A stretch of DNA of 19,319 nt from the NCBI GenBank assembly GCA_015522495.1, contig WAMD01000016.1:1-19319 (forward strand), given 5' to 3'. A model generated the notes under the pieces. That model did no database searches, was not told the DNA's origin, and saw only the letters and a program-made list of their open reading frames with translations. The DNA is from Nanobdellati archaeon (GTDB lineage: Archaea; B1Sed10-29; WALL01; WAMD01). Positions 1 through 8,017 of the stretch are shown here, in pieces. The translations under genes and the position numbers were made by a program. Each line of letters opens with the position of its first letter. Within the stretch, counting starts at the first letter, position 1.

Positions 1-209
1 CTAGCTATTAATTTTTTATCACCAGATTTTTTCGCTTCCATGTACTTCTTCTGGTGTTCTTCCATTCTTTTCCTTACTTCTTCCATTTTCTCTTGATTTA
101 CCATCTTCTTGTGTATGTACAACGAGAATATTGTGACTGCGATGGCAAGCCCACATACCCATAGAAATGTAAGTGGGTAGAATACTTTTATTCCAATTAC
201 TTCAATCAT
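1..209 (-). CDS. DUF106 / EMC3-like membrane protein, 3' end cut by window
   Basis: An ATG at 209 opens a frame that stays open to the window edge (69 codons visible), 6 nt after the secY stop. The product starts with a short N-terminus and one clear membrane segment (about residues 9-31, YPLTFLWVCGLAIAVTIFSL). A charged helix follows with repeated Met/Glu/Lys (KMEEVRKRMEEHQKKYMEAKKSGD). In family knowledge, archaeal DUF106 proteins are Oxa1/YidC/EMC3/TMCO1-superfamily insertases. They have this TM plus coiled-coil start and are commonly encoded next to secY. A role in membrane protein insertion beside the Sec translocon is therefore likely. The C-terminal membrane segments lie outside the window, so the family call rests on the N-terminal pattern and the position. 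Confidence 0.75.
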   Translation of the reverse strand, partial: MIEVIGIKVFYPLTFLWVCGLAIAVTIFSLYIHKKMVNQEKMEEVRKRMEEHQKKYMEAKKSGDKKLIA

Positions 210-215
210 AATATT

Positions 216-1739
216 TCACCCTAGGAACGATTTCAATGCTGGGTGGAGTTCGGCTAATTGGGCAGATGCCAATTCTTCATACAGTCTGTATAGGATTCCA
301 ACACTTAATAATATACCTGTTCCTGTCCCATATGCACCAGTTAGATCAGCTAAAGCGGCTAAACCACCAACTGCTGCTGAACCTATAACGGTGACTACAG
401 GTATGTATCTCTCCATTACCCTCTCCATGACTCTTGGGTCTCTTCTGAATCCTGGTATGGATAAACCAGCGGATTGCAGTTGCCGTGCCACTTGTTTTGG
501 TCCCATTCCAGTTGTCTCAACCCAGAATTTACCAAAGATAATACATGTGCCTATCATAAATCCTAGATAAAACAAGATATGTACTAATTCCAAAGGTATA
601 ATCCCAAATATGGTTTGTGCTGGGTTTATAAAGTTCTGTTGGATTGCAGTCCATCCACTTACAACCCCGTAAGGCGACCTAACCATCCATGCTATTGGAA
701 TACTGAATTTACCTGGATCTAGACTTAAGACCATACTTGGTAGCGGTTGTCCATTAGCTCCGAACATTCCTAACCAAGGGATTCCTGCGTTTGCCATCAT
801 ACTGGCGAATAATTGGACGTTTGCAAATAGAGCTGCAGCTAATATTACAGGGATATTTGAAACGTAAAATAGTTTCAGTGGGAATCTACCTCCTATTCCC
901 CGGATCCGCCCGAGGGTTAAAGGTATTTCCACCCTCATACCTTCTCCATAGACTACTATCAGGAATACAAGTATTGTGGCAAGCAGTGGTGCGATTATAT
1001 CCAAATGAAGTGCACCCTCATTTATTATTGCATTTATGAACGATGGAATGCTACCATATGAGGGATGTAGTGACCTGTATATCACCACCTCAGAAACACC
1101 ACCAACTATAAACAGTCCTATACCGGAACCTATACCCCATTTGGAAACAACTTCGTCCAAGAATAGTAGTATGATAGACCCAAGGGCAATTTGGAGTATA
1201 ACCAATAATGCATTTATATCAAATAGGTGTGCAATTCCGGGTATTGGTAGTAAACTTATTCCTGTAGGTTCTATTGGGAGGAATCCTGACCATACATATA
1301 TAGCCCCCTCAAAGAAGGCAAATAATATCCCTCCTACTTTTGTAGCTGCCATATACCGTTTTTTATCCATTTGTATAAGCTCTGCTCCTACTAACAACTG
1401 TAGTATAATTGAGGCCATAACAATTGGACCTATACCTAGTGTTCCAAGTGTACCAAGCCTACTTGCCAGAATCGTTTGGACATTTTCTAAGAACGCAACT
1501 CTCTGGAGGACATTTGAATACTCTTGGCTGAGTTGGGCATATCTTGCTGGGTCAGTAACTTGTATTTGTTTTAGCCTCTGTGGGGTTAGCATACCAATTG
1601 GCGGAATTTGAGAAAGAATGAAAAATATAACAAGTGCAATAGCTACCCACATTAACCTCCTTTGGAGTGTGGGCTTTTGCACAGGCCTTTTAACATCAGG
1701 AAGTATTGCAATTATAGGATCAAGTATTTCCCATCCCAT
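216..1739 (-). CDS. secY: Preprotein translocase subunit SecY
   Basis: This is the channel-forming subunit of the Sec61/SecY translocon (507 aa). It moves unfolded secretory proteins across the cytoplasmic membrane and lets transmembrane segments exit laterally. About ten hydrophobic segments are visible. After the first TM (about residues 30-48), a periplasmic/plug region leads to the conserved TLGIGPIVMASIILQLL (about 98-114). Later comes GIGSGIGLFIVGG, and the large cytoplasmic loop VVYGEGMRVEIPLTLGRIRGIGGRFPLK that contacts the ribosome. The length is slightly above the usual archaeal 430-490 aa because of extra sequence in loops. The start at 1739 is preceded by an AGGTGG Shine-Dalgarno site. 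It is co-transcribed with the ribosomal genes, which is its standard archaeal position. Confidence 0.98.
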   Translation of the reverse strand: MGWEILDPIIAILPDVKRPVQKPTLQRRLMWVAIALVIFFILSQIPPIGMLTPQRLKQIQVTDPARYAQLSQEYSNVLQRVAFLENVQTILASRLGTLGTLGIGPIVMASIILQLLVGAELIQMDKKRYMAATKVGGILFAFFEGAIYVWSGFLPIEPTGISLLPIPGIAHLFDINALLVILQIALGSIILLFLDEVVSKWGIGSGIGLFIVGGVSEVVIYRSLHPSYGSIPSFINAIINEGALHLDIIAPLLATILVFLIVVYGEGMRVEIPLTLGRIRGIGGRFPLKLFYVSNIPVILAAALFANVQLFASMMANAGIPWLGMFGANGQPLPSMVLSLDPGKFSIPIAWMVRSPYGVVSGWTAIQQNFINPAQTIFGIIPLELVHILFYLGFMIGTCIIFGKFWVETTGMGPKQVARQLQSAGLSIPGFRRDPRVMERVMERYIPVVTVIGSAAVGGLAALADLTGAYGTGTGILLSVGILYRLYEELASAQLAELHPALKSFLG

Positions 1740-1791
1740 GAAACCACCTTTTCTATTAAGCCAAGTAATGGCTCAATAGGTGTAATACACA

Positions 1792-2184
1792 TCAAATTAT
1801 TTCGACTGAACCGCCTGCCTTTTCTATTTTTTCCTTTGCGGCGTTTGTGATTGATGTTGTCTTTATCTTGATAGGGGTGTCTATATTCCCCTTTCCAATG
1901 ATTCTATTATAACCCATTTTAGTAACATCGATCTCATTTAGTTTGTTTTCGCGAGCTATCGCAGCTATTTTTTCTATGGAGATGTATTTTTCTTTCATCT
2001 TTTTCATTCCCATTCCGTGTTTCCCAAAGTGATTCGGATCTTCCATTAATACTTTTAATTTCTTGTGTTTTGCAGACCCAGCTAATCCTCTTCCGCCTCC
2101 TTTCCTCCTGGATCCCTTCATTCCTCTACCACAGTTCCTAGTACCTCTATGTTTCTTTCTTATCTTCCTATTTTTGAGTGCCAT
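1792..2184 (-). CDS. rpl15: 50S ribosomal protein L15 (uL15)
   Basis: A large-subunit protein that stabilises 23S rRNA late in assembly (130 aa). The N-terminus has the hallmark Arg/Lys/Gly-rich extension (RKKHRGTRNCGRG and GSRRKGGGRGLAGSAKHK, residues 9-42) that threads into rRNA. The C-terminal globular part ends with AAKEKIEKAGGSVEII, matching the family signature around the conserved AGG. It is shorter than many archaeal L15 proteins (about 140-150 aa). It is followed by a 52-nt gap before secY, the longest gap in this part of the operon, in which I see only the secY Shine-Dalgarno site. Confidence 0.97.
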   Translation of the reverse strand: MALKNRKIRKKHRGTRNCGRGMKGSRRKGGGRGLAGSAKHKKLKVLMEDPNHFGKHGMGMKKMKEKYISIEKIAAIARENKLNEIDVTKMGYNRIIGKGNIDTPIKIKTTSITNAAKEKIEKAGGSVEII

Positions 2185-2192
2185 AAGATCAC

Positions 2193-2660
2193 CTATACCA
2201 TTTTAGTTATCAGGTCGTTTATCTTTTCGCCTCTGTATCCTCTATCGCCACCTTGAGTGAAATCTCTTTTTGTCGAATTGTACCCTTTTGATGGAGGGGT
2301 TAGCCTAAACACAGGCTTTAGATTAGGTATGTCATCCAACTCTGCTTCGAATTTCATAAACGCACTTACAAATTCTGAAATGCCCTTAAACTTTGTATTT
2401 TTTTTCATGTAGTCATCTGTTAATTTTCTATTTCCTATTAGTCTCCCCCTCTTTTTGAGGAGTAGTTCCATTGTTTTATTGTTTATCTCGCCCCATGTCA
2501 CCCATGGCCTGACCTTTTGTAGCATACCTTTATATGAATCTCTATCATCTATCACGACACAATGGTTTGCCCTAGTTAAGTTTATCATTCTAAGTGTATC
2601 TTTCACCCCTCTCGGCGTGTCTATCGTTCCTCTTATCTGGATAACGGCAAGTCTTTTCAT
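2193..2660 (-). CDS. rpl30: 50S ribosomal protein L30 (uL30), archaeal long form
   Basis: A large-subunit protein of 155 aa, the archaeal/eukaryotic (L7-like) length rather than the roughly 60-aa bacterial form. The N-terminal ferredoxin-like domain begins LAVIQIRGTIDTPRGVKDTLRMINLTRANHCVVI, the conserved L30 RNA-binding core. The C-terminal extension includes the proline-rich PVFRLTPPSKGY found in archaeal members. Its ATG overlaps the S5 stop by four bases (ATGA), so translation is probably coupled to S5. Confidence 0.97.
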   Translation of the reverse strand: MKRLAVIQIRGTIDTPRGVKDTLRMINLTRANHCVVIDDRDSYKGMLQKVRPWVTWGEINNKTMELLLKKRGRLIGNRKLTDDYMKKNTKFKGISEFVSAFMKFEAELDDIPNLKPVFRLTPPSKGYNSTKRDFTQGGDRGYRGEKINDLITKMV

Positions 2661-3319
2661 TCTTCTTCACCTTCTTTTATTGTTTCTGTAGAAGGTCTAG
2701 ATTCTGCCTTTACTATAACTTCGTCAGGTATCCTTGTTTTTCTCAGGTTTTTCAAGGCATCCCAAACAGCAAATGCAAAGTTATATGTAGTCCTGGTATC
2801 CCCCCATGTTTTACTCCAAACATCCTTCACGCCTGCCATCTCTAAAACCTTTTTACCGATGTCTCCAATCACCAATCCCGTACCTTTCGGAGCTGGGAGC
2901 AGTCGGACCCTCACCGAACCCCATCTACCTTCTGTTGCATAAGGTATTGAGTGATGTCCTCCACACATACACTCCCATGAACCACAACCCATTCTAACCT
3001 TTATTATGTTCATCTTTGCATTCCTTATCGCTCTTTCTATTGCTGGCTTTGTGTTGGCGGCTTTTCCTATTCCTACACCTACAAACCCATTTTTGTTGCC
3101 GACAACTACTGTTGCGAAGAACTTGTTTTTTCTTCCTGAGTCTGTTGTTCGCCTCACAACTCTAACTTGGAGAACTTCCTTTTCTAGGTCTGGTAAGAGG
3201 ATATCTACTATTTCAGGTTCAAGTATTGGTAATTTAGTTTCTAGTGCTTGATCCATCGTCTTTATTTCTCCGCTCACGATGAGCTTTCCGAGTTTTGTTT
3301 TAGGTACCCATTCCGTCAT
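2657..3319 (-). CDS. rps5: 30S ribosomal protein S5 (uS5)
   Basis: A small-subunit protein (220 aa) that lies at the mRNA entry channel and contributes to decoding accuracy. The double-stranded RNA-binding S5 domain covers about residues 50-115 (FFATVVVGNKNGFVGVGIGKA). It is followed by the archaeal signature GCGSWECMCGG-HHSIPYATEG and then the C-terminal domain RVRLLPAPKGTGLVIGD. The preceding L18 stop (TGA) is part of the Shine-Dalgarno GGGTGA four bases before the start, suggesting re-initiation by ribosomes that finish L18. Confidence 0.98.
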   Translation of the reverse strand: MTEWVPKTKLGKLIVSGEIKTMDQALETKLPILEPEIVDILLPDLEKEVLQVRVVRRTTDSGRKNKFFATVVVGNKNGFVGVGIGKAANTKPAIERAIRNAKMNIIKVRMGCGSWECMCGGHHSIPYATEGRWGSVRVRLLPAPKGTGLVIGDIGKKVLEMAGVKDVWSKTWGDTRTTYNFAFAVWDALKNLRKTRIPDEVIVKAESRPSTETIKEGEEE

Positions 3320-3323
3320 TGTC

Positions 3324-3839
3324 TCACCCTTTCATTATCTTCTCCTTTGTGGATTTGAATTTTTCAACAAGATTTGGTATTCCTCTATACTCAGATATTA
3401 TTGCACCTGTTATCCTATCATTATTTGGGAATATAGCCGAGTCATGTGGTACTTCTAAACCCCCATCGATGGTTCCTTTAAGTGCAGCATAAACGTTTGA
3501 CCCCTTAACTGGTGTGTGTAGACCTATGTCAAGTATTGCTTCTGAATAGCCCTTTTTTTTGGCCCTGGTTCCGAGGAGTAGTCCAGTCAAGTAGGCAGAT
3601 GAACAATTCCCTGGGTGGCCGTCCCACCCAAACTTTTTTAGCTCATGGGAACTAGCAGTCACTAATATTTTATCGCCTTTATGCCCGAATTCCACTAATT
3701 GTGCTATTACTTGTCTATTTAGTATCCTAATAACCAACCTTGGCTTTTTCGATTTTATGAGTGCCAGTCTTTTCTTGTAGTTTGTTTTTCCTTCTCTTCT
3801 CCTTCTAAATTTCACCCTGTAATTAGTTTTAACAGCCAT
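3324..3839 (-). CDS. rpl18: 50S ribosomal protein L18 (uL18)
   Basis: A 5S rRNA-binding protein of the central protuberance (171 aa, the longer archaeal/eukaryotic L5-like type). The N-terminus FRRRREGKTNYKKRLALIKSKKPRLVIR is the basic 5S-binding segment. GWDGHPGNCSSAYLTGLLLG and the DIGLHTPVKGSNVYAALKGTIDGGLEVPH block are diagnostic for the archaeal family. Its start overlaps the L19e stop by one base (TAATG), implying translational coupling. Confidence 0.97.
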   Translation of the reverse strand: MAVKTNYRVKFRRRREGKTNYKKRLALIKSKKPRLVIRILNRQVIAQLVEFGHKGDKILVTASSHELKKFGWDGHPGNCSSAYLTGLLLGTRAKKKGYSEAILDIGLHTPVKGSNVYAALKGTIDGGLEVPHDSAIFPNNDRITGAIISEYRGIPNLVEKFKSTKEKIMKG

Positions 3840-4252
3840 TACTTAACACCCCTTATGTGTGATATAAGATGCCTTTTGCTTTTGAAGAATCCACCTTTAA
3901 CTTTTTTGTATAACTCCCTGTAATTTTCAGGTCTTATCTCCTTAAGTGCTCTCCTGAGCCCTCTAACCTTTTCCATCCATTCTTTTTTTGATGGCTTCCT
4001 GGCAGTTTTCTTACCTTTCCTACTACCTGGCCCCTTTCTCTTACCAGCTTTTTTCTTTTTTAGTAGGGCTCTAGTTCTCCCTCTAGATGTTCCAACTTTT
4101 GGTAGTATCTTAATTTTACCAGTTCTGACTAGCCTTTTTATATCTTCTCTTGTGATGGCTTCTTTTGCCTTTTCAGAATCCATTATTCTGATTCTGTTCA
4201 TCCCAACTTTGAACGTTCTAGCAACCAGTCTCTTTACTTTTCCAAGTTCCAT
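3839..4252 (-). CDS. rpl19e: 50S ribosomal protein L19e (eL19)
   Basis: A large-subunit protein present only in archaea and eukaryotes (137 aa from the chosen ATG). The helical N-terminus (VKRLVARTFKVGMNRIRI), the basic segment SRGRTRALLKKKKAGKRKGPGSRKG and the C-terminal RELYKKVKGGFFKSKRHLISHI match the family. An in-frame GTG at 4261 lies inside the upstream stop/Shine-Dalgarno region. The ATG at 4252 sits 5 nt after GGTGA and is the better start. The TGA stop of L32e is itself part of this GGTGA. Confidence 0.96.
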   Translation of the reverse strand: MELGKVKRLVARTFKVGMNRIRIMDSEKAKEAITREDIKRLVRTGKIKILPKVGTSRGRTRALLKKKKAGKRKGPGSRKGKKTARKPSKKEWMEKVRGLRRALKEIRPENYRELYKKVKGGFFKSKRHLISHIRGVK

Positions 4253-4257
4253 CTTAT

Positions 4258-4599
4258 TCACCTATTGAGTATTTTGATTTTCATTTCATCTGCTTTTTTT
4301 ATTATCTCTTCCCTTTTTTTCTTTCCAACTGCTGAAGCAATTCTTATAGCTTGTCTATCAGGATCAACATTCTCTAAATCCAATATATTCCTGACATAGA
4401 CTTCTGAATACCCACTCGGGTGGAGAAATTTTTTTACTGTAGGTGCTCCATACCCTATCTTTGGGTGGGCGCCTTTTGATTTTTTCCCTTTTTTTTGTTT
4501 GCTGTCTATCCCTCTTGGTTTTCTCCATCCAGTTTTCTGAGCTCTCTTTTTAGCGTGAGCATTTTGTTTTTGAAACTTAGGTTTGTTTCTGGAGTTCAT
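4258..4599 (-). CDS. rpl32e: 50S ribosomal protein L32e (eL32)
   Basis: A large-subunit protein specific to archaea and eukaryotes (113 aa). The core WRKPRGIDSKQKKGKKSKGAHPKIGYG is the diagnostic eL32 signature (about residues 25-51). It is followed by the short alpha/beta domain with FLHPSGYSEVYV. It lacks the long N-terminal extension seen in some haloarchaeal homologues. The start overlaps the L6 stop (ATGA). Confidence 0.96.
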   Translation of the reverse strand: MNSRNKPKFQKQNAHAKKRAQKTGWRKPRGIDSKQKKGKKSKGAHPKIGYGAPTVKKFLHPSGYSEVYVRNILDLENVDPDRQAIRIASAVGKKKREEIIKKADEMKIKILNR

Positions 4600-5147
4600 T
4601 CACCCTCACCTTTCTCAATTATGTATATCCCGTCGAAGAACACTCTAGGATCCTTGTTTTTGGCATATGTTGCCTGCTCTATATTAGCTGCTGTTTGACC
4701 AACCTTTTCTTTATCGATGCCTGTTACTACTATTGTGTCTTTCCCCTTTATCTCAACTTTTACATTGTCTGTAATATCTGCGTACCTATTACTTTTCTCT
4801 CCAAGGAAGTTTTTTATCACAAGTTTGTTTCCTTCAACGCTAACATTCATGGGGAAGTGCCTGTAATGAACTCGTAAAGTGTACTTGTATCCCTTTGTAA
4901 CTCCTTTTATCATATTGTTAATATGAGCTCTTATTGTTCCTATCATGGCAAGTGTTTTCCTTTTTGGAAATCTTGCCCACACTCTTATGGAACCATCCTT
5001 TTTGTCAATGTGTATTTCCTTTTTTGTTTTAAACTCTCGCACCAGAGCACCTTTTGGTCCCTTAATAGTAACCTTTAAACCATCTACGTCTACGGAAACT
5101 CCTTCTGGGAGTTTTATTATTTCTTCAACTTCAGCTGCAGCTACCAT
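4596..5147 (-). CDS. rpl6: 50S ribosomal protein L6 (uL6)
   Basis: A large-subunit protein near the factor-binding centre and sarcin-ricin loop (183 aa). Two tandem L6 domains are visible: LPEGVSVDVDGLKVTIKGPKG, then VTKGYKYTLRVHYRHFPMNV leading into the second with NFLGEKSNRYADI. The C-terminal block TYAKNKDPRVFFDGIYIIEKG is typical for archaea. The ATG at 5147 is chosen because it follows GGGGAGG at normal spacing. The longer frame upstream overlaps the S8 stop and Shine-Dalgarno site and is unlikely. Confidence 0.97.
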   Translation of the reverse strand: MVAAAEVEEIIKLPEGVSVDVDGLKVTIKGPKGALVREFKTKKEIHIDKKDGSIRVWARFPKRKTLAMIGTIRAHINNMIKGVTKGYKYTLRVHYRHFPMNVSVEGNKLVIKNFLGEKSNRYADITDNVKVEIKGKDTIVVTGIDKEKVGQTAANIEQATYAKNKDPRVFFDGIYIIEKGEGE

Positions 5148-5157
5148 CTTCCTCCCC

Positions 5158-5547
5158 TCAATAAACATATGCGATTAATCTTCCACCGACCTTTCTCTTT
5201 TTGGCATCTTCATTATCCATTACTCCTGAAGGAGTTGATACTATTAGCATCCCAACTCCTGCTGCCGGTAAGAATTTCTTCTCCCAATTTTCTAGTTCCA
5301 TCATCTTGACTGGATGTTTAGGTTTTATTGCCTTACAATCATTTATTTTCCCTAATAATTTTACTTTGTATATACCACCCTTTCCATCATCTATATACTC
5401 ATATTCACCAATATACCCCCTTTTTTGCATCACTGAGAGTATATTGCCGAGTAATTTTGAAGCTGGCTTTAAGAGTACGTTCTTTTTACCAGCGTTCTCA
5501 GCATGTTTTATCCTTGTCATAGCATCTGCTATTGGGTCGGTAAGCAT
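5158..5547 (-). CDS. rps8: 30S ribosomal protein S8 (uS8)
   Basis: A primary 16S rRNA-binding protein of the small-subunit platform (129 aa). The sequence begins MLTDPIADAMTRIKHAENAGK, the family's universal N-terminus. It ends with STPSGVMDNEDAKKRKVGGRLIAYVY, where the S/T-x-x-G-V-M-x-x-x-x-A block binds helix 21. The start at 5547 is set by this N-terminus and by GAGGTGG five bases upstream. The longer upstream frame only reads through the S14 gene in another frame. Confidence 0.98.
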   Translation of the reverse strand: MLTDPIADAMTRIKHAENAGKKNVLLKPASKLLGNILSVMQKRGYIGEYEYIDDGKGGIYKVKLLGKINDCKAIKPKHPVKMMELENWEKKFLPAAGVGMLIVSTPSGVMDNEDAKKRKVGGRLIAYVY

Positions 5548-5557
5548 CTTTTCCACC

Positions 5558-5710
5558 TCAATATTTTTTAAAGCCCATTTTTTCAGCCACTTCTCTAAAA
5601 CACTTCCCACATATGTTTAGACCGTATTTTCTAATCACTCTTTTATGACTGCCACATATCTTGCACGTGGGTATATCCTTTTTCCCTTTTTTGCTTTCCT
5701 TCTTTGACAT
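5558..5710 (-). CDS. rps14: 30S ribosomal protein S14, zinc-binding type (uS14)
   Basis: A 50-aa small-subunit head protein found by direct translation between L5 and S8. It carries four cysteines as CKICGSHK and CGKCF (C16, C19, C34, C37), the C-x2-C...C-x2-C zinc ribbon of archaeal S14. The C-terminus REVAEKMGFKKY matches the usual ending. It begins 1 nt after the L5 stop. Its TGA stop starts the Shine-Dalgarno sequence (TGAGGTGG) of S8. Confidence 0.96.
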   Translation of the reverse strand: MSKKESKKGKKDIPTCKICGSHKRVIRKYGLNICGKCFREVAEKMGFKKY

Positions 5711-5711
5711 T

Positions 5712-6215
5712 TTAGTCAGCCTCCACATTTACGCTCAGGTTTTTCTTAGCCCATTCTATTGCTTCATCTTTAGTTAACTTATGTTTTGATGGGATCTTTT
5801 TTTTCTCTCTCTTTCTCCTTTTTATCCTGTATCCATCTTTTGTTAGCGTGACACACACGTCAAATCCAAATATCCCAATTTCTGGGTCGTATTTTATACC
5901 AGGTAGGTCAATATACTCTGGGATTCCAAATGCAAAATTGCCATTCTTGTCAAAGTTACTTTTGTTTAACCTTTTTTCTTTTGCTTCGAGGGCCATTTTT
6001 AGGAAATCAAGTGCTTTCCTACCTCTTAGTGTCACCTTAACTCCTATTGCCTGCTTTCTCCTTATCCCCCATGTTGGAATTCTTTTTTTTGATTTTGTGA
6101 TTACTGGTTTCTGATTTGTAAGTTTTAGTAATAACTTTTCAGCCTTTTCTAGTGGCTCCCCGGATTCCCCAACGCCTATGTTGACTGTTACTTTATCAAC
6201 TTTTACTGAGACCAT
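5712..6215 (-). CDS. rpl5: 50S ribosomal protein L5 (uL5)
   Basis: A 5S rRNA-binding protein of the central protuberance (167 aa). Recognised by VTVNIGVGESGEPLEKAEKLL at the start, PVITKSKKRIPTWGIRRKQAIGVKVTLRG in the middle and FAFGIPEYIDLPGIKYDPEIGIFGFDVCVTL. It overlaps the end of S4e by 13 nt. Its start follows GGTGA with 6 nt spacing, inside the S4e coding sequence. Confidence 0.97.
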   Translation of the reverse strand: MVSVKVDKVTVNIGVGESGEPLEKAEKLLLKLTNQKPVITKSKKRIPTWGIRRKQAIGVKVTLRGRKALDFLKMALEAKEKRLNKSNFDKNGNFAFGIPEYIDLPGIKYDPEIGIFGFDVCVTLTKDGYRIKRRKREKKKIPSKHKLTKDEAIEWAKKNLSVNVEAD

Positions 6216-6937
6216 GAAACATCACCTATACCAACTTCAGGCTTGTCTTTACCTACAGCAAAAACATTTTCTTTACTTGTCAAGAATTCTGTTTCACCTG
6301 TAAGTCTTACCAGTGGAGGTCTTGTAATCGTACCTTTCATAATTTCTTCGATTTTGGCTAGTTCACCCGTGTGCCCGCCACCTACTATATATGCTAGAGC
6401 TCCCTTTTCTAGTCTTATTGTTTTTTCGATTTTTTGATCTGGAACTCTTATCATAAGAGTGTCACCAGTTTTTATATCTGTTTTTTCTAGAAGTATGTTT
6501 CTCCCGTCATGGAGGTTTATTTGTATTTTACCTCCTTTCACTGGTGTTTTGTTTTTCACTCTAACTAGTTTTTTATTAGCATCATTTCTATCTATTTCAA
6601 CAGTAATCAATTTACCCAACCTGTCATAGACTATTCTATAATATTTGTTGATTGCAGGGACACTTATAGTGTCCATAAACCCAACGGGGAACTTCAAATC
6701 TTTTCTAACCTTCCCGTCAACTTTTATCTTTCCCTGTTTTATTATAACCTTGGATTCTTTTGTTGTTTTAGCTAGCCCCAGCATGTCTCTGACTAGCACA
6801 TTTAGTGGCACAGATGCCTCTAGATTATGAGGACCTGGTTTAGGTTTAGTTATCCAAGTACTTGTCTTTCTTGGGATTTTCCAGGCCTTTGGTGCCGCGA
6901 TCCTTTTCAATTTTTTATTTTCTCCTTTTCTTGCCAT
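6203..6937 (-). CDS. rps4e: 30S ribosomal protein S4e (eS4)
   Basis: A small-subunit protein found only in archaea and eukaryotes (244 aa). It has the N-terminal signature LKRIAAPKAWKIPRK, an S4 RNA-binding domain (about residues 43-105, with VIIKQGKIKVDGKVRKDLKFPVGFMDTISV), the S4e central domain, and a C-terminal KOW-like segment (GALAYIVGGGHTGELAKIEEI). It starts directly after the L24 stop, using GGTGA within the last L24 codons. Confidence 0.97.
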   Translation of the reverse strand: MARKGENKKLKRIAAPKAWKIPRKTSTWITKPKPGPHNLEASVPLNVLVRDMLGLAKTTKESKVIIKQGKIKVDGKVRKDLKFPVGFMDTISVPAINKYYRIVYDRLGKLITVEIDRNDANKKLVRVKNKTPVKGGKIQINLHDGRNILLEKTDIKTGDTLMIRVPDQKIEKTIRLEKGALAYIVGGGHTGELAKIEEIMKGTITRPPLVRLTGETEFLTSKENVFAVGKDKPEVGIGDVSWSQ

Positions 6938-7309
6938 CTAGTCACCTTCTTTTGCTCCTAGTTTTTTCTTTCTCTTTTCATCTGACAGATCTAATTCAAT
7001 TATCATTAGATTGGACGGGTTTATGGGCACGACCACCTCTTCTCCACTTGTCTTTTTTCTTTTTACTTTATCAATATGCACTTTGTAGGCTTTCAGATCC
7101 ACTTTCACTACTTTACCCTCAGTGCCTGCAAAGTCTCCTCTCAAAATTTTAACTTTATCTCCCTTCCGTATAGGGATAGATTTCTTTTCATACTTTTTCT
7201 TTAGTTCACCACTCAGGTGGGCTATCATCTTCTTCTGCCTAATATGTAAAGGAGCATTGTAATGCCTTTTTCTTTGTTTCTTTGGCTTTGCACTTATCAT
7301 TTTTATCAT
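6938..7309 (-). CDS. rpl24: 50S ribosomal protein L24 (uL24)
   Basis: An assembly-initiating large-subunit protein (123 aa from this start). The signature KPKKQRKRHYNAPLHIRQKKMIAHLS is followed by a KOW motif (IRKGDKVKILRGDFAGTEGKVVKVD, about residues 53-77). Start choice is uncertain. The frame extends into L14 up to 7360, but homologues begin only a few residues before KPKKQRK. ATG 7309 (one base after the L14 stop) or ATG 7300 therefore fits best. Neither has a strong Shine-Dalgarno site, so coupling to L14 termination is likely. Confidence 0.95.
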   Translation of the reverse strand: MIKMISAKPKKQRKRHYNAPLHIRQKKMIAHLSGELKKKYEKKSIPIRKGDKVKILRGDFAGTEGKVVKVDLKAYKVHIDKVKRKKTSGEEVVVPINPSNLMIIELDLSDEKRKKKLGAKEGD

Positions 7310-7310
7310 C

Positions 7311-7709
7311 TCATATAACATTTTTAGCAAGGGTCGCAACTTTTGCATATCTTTCTGCAACCTCTTTAGCTACTAGTCCCTTTACTTCAGTTCCTTTAGG
7401 CTGCCCTTTATCATCAATTATGACAGCAGCGTTGTCGGAGAATTTTATCCTAGTTCCATCTGGCCTTCTCCATTCTTTTTTCTGTCTGATTATTACAGCT
7501 TTTACAACTTTCTTTCGTATATCTGGTTTTCCCTTCCTGACTGAGCATATAACTACGTCACCAACACCAGCTTTGGGGAGTTTCCTCCTTTTTCCTTTAA
7601 ATCCAACAACACCGACTATTTCTAGTTCCTTAGCACCGGTATTATCATCACACACTAACCTAGATCCTACAGTTAATGTCTTCACTACTTTACTCCCCAC
7701 TGCTTTCAT
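7311..7709 (-). CDS. rpl14: 50S ribosomal protein L14 (uL14)
   Basis: A large-subunit protein at the subunit interface (132 aa, normal archaeal length). Recognised by GSRLVCDDNTGAKELEIVGVVG, the RKLPKAGVGDVVICSVRKG strand, and RRPDGTRIKFSDNAAVIIDDKGQPKGTEVKG near the C-terminus. The start lies after GGGGTGA, which overlaps the end of S17. Confidence 0.98.
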   Translation of the reverse strand: MKAVGSKVVKTLTVGSRLVCDDNTGAKELEIVGVVGFKGKRRKLPKAGVGDVVICSVRKGKPDIRKKVVKAVIIRQKKEWRRPDGTRIKFSDNAAVIIDDKGQPKGTEVKGLVAKEVAERYAKVATLAKNVI

Positions 7710-7711
7710 AC

Positions 7712-8017
7712 TTATTCACCCCTTTTGATGACATCTATGATGACAAATGATTTGGTCTTGCTAATCTTCTTTGTTTCTCCAACTCGCACAATATCTCCAG
7801 GTTTAACATTAATACAGCCAGGCTTATGGACAATCATTCTCCTCCTCCTTTTTTCCATTCTATCGTATTTGTTCACCTTTCTAATGAAGTCCCTTTCAAC
7901 TACTACTGACCCATTCATTTTACCTGTTGATACTACTTTTGCTCTGAATATATTTCCTCTGACTTTTATATTGCCGTGTTTTGGGCAGTTTTTATCTTTG
8001 CATTCAACTTCGGTCAT
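7712..8017 (-). CDS. rps17: 30S ribosomal protein S17 (uS17)
   Basis: A primary 16S rRNA-binding protein with an OB fold (101 aa). The N-terminal CKDKNCPKHGNIKVRG is the archaeal signature. VVVERDFIRKVNKYDRMEKRRRRMIVHKPGCINVKPGDIVRVGETKKISKTKSF is the conserved core. It overlaps the end of the RNase P protein gene by 14 nt, with a GGAGGAGAG Shine-Dalgarno site located inside that gene. Confidence 0.97.
   Translation of the reverse strand: MTEVECKDKNCPKHGNIKVRGNIFRAKVVSTGKMNGSVVVERDFIRKVNKYDRMEKRRRRMIVHKPGCINVKPGDIVRVGETKKISKTKSFVIIDVIKRGE

Noticed and set aside
1036..1611. A 191-codon plus-strand frame opposite secY
   Set aside because: A shadow frame of the strongly conserved SecY gene, without a ribosome site or recognisable domain.
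5548..5610. A longer S8 start at 5610
   Set aside because: The extra 21 codons are the S14 gene read in another frame. The universal S8 N-terminus and the Shine-Dalgarno site place the start at 5547.
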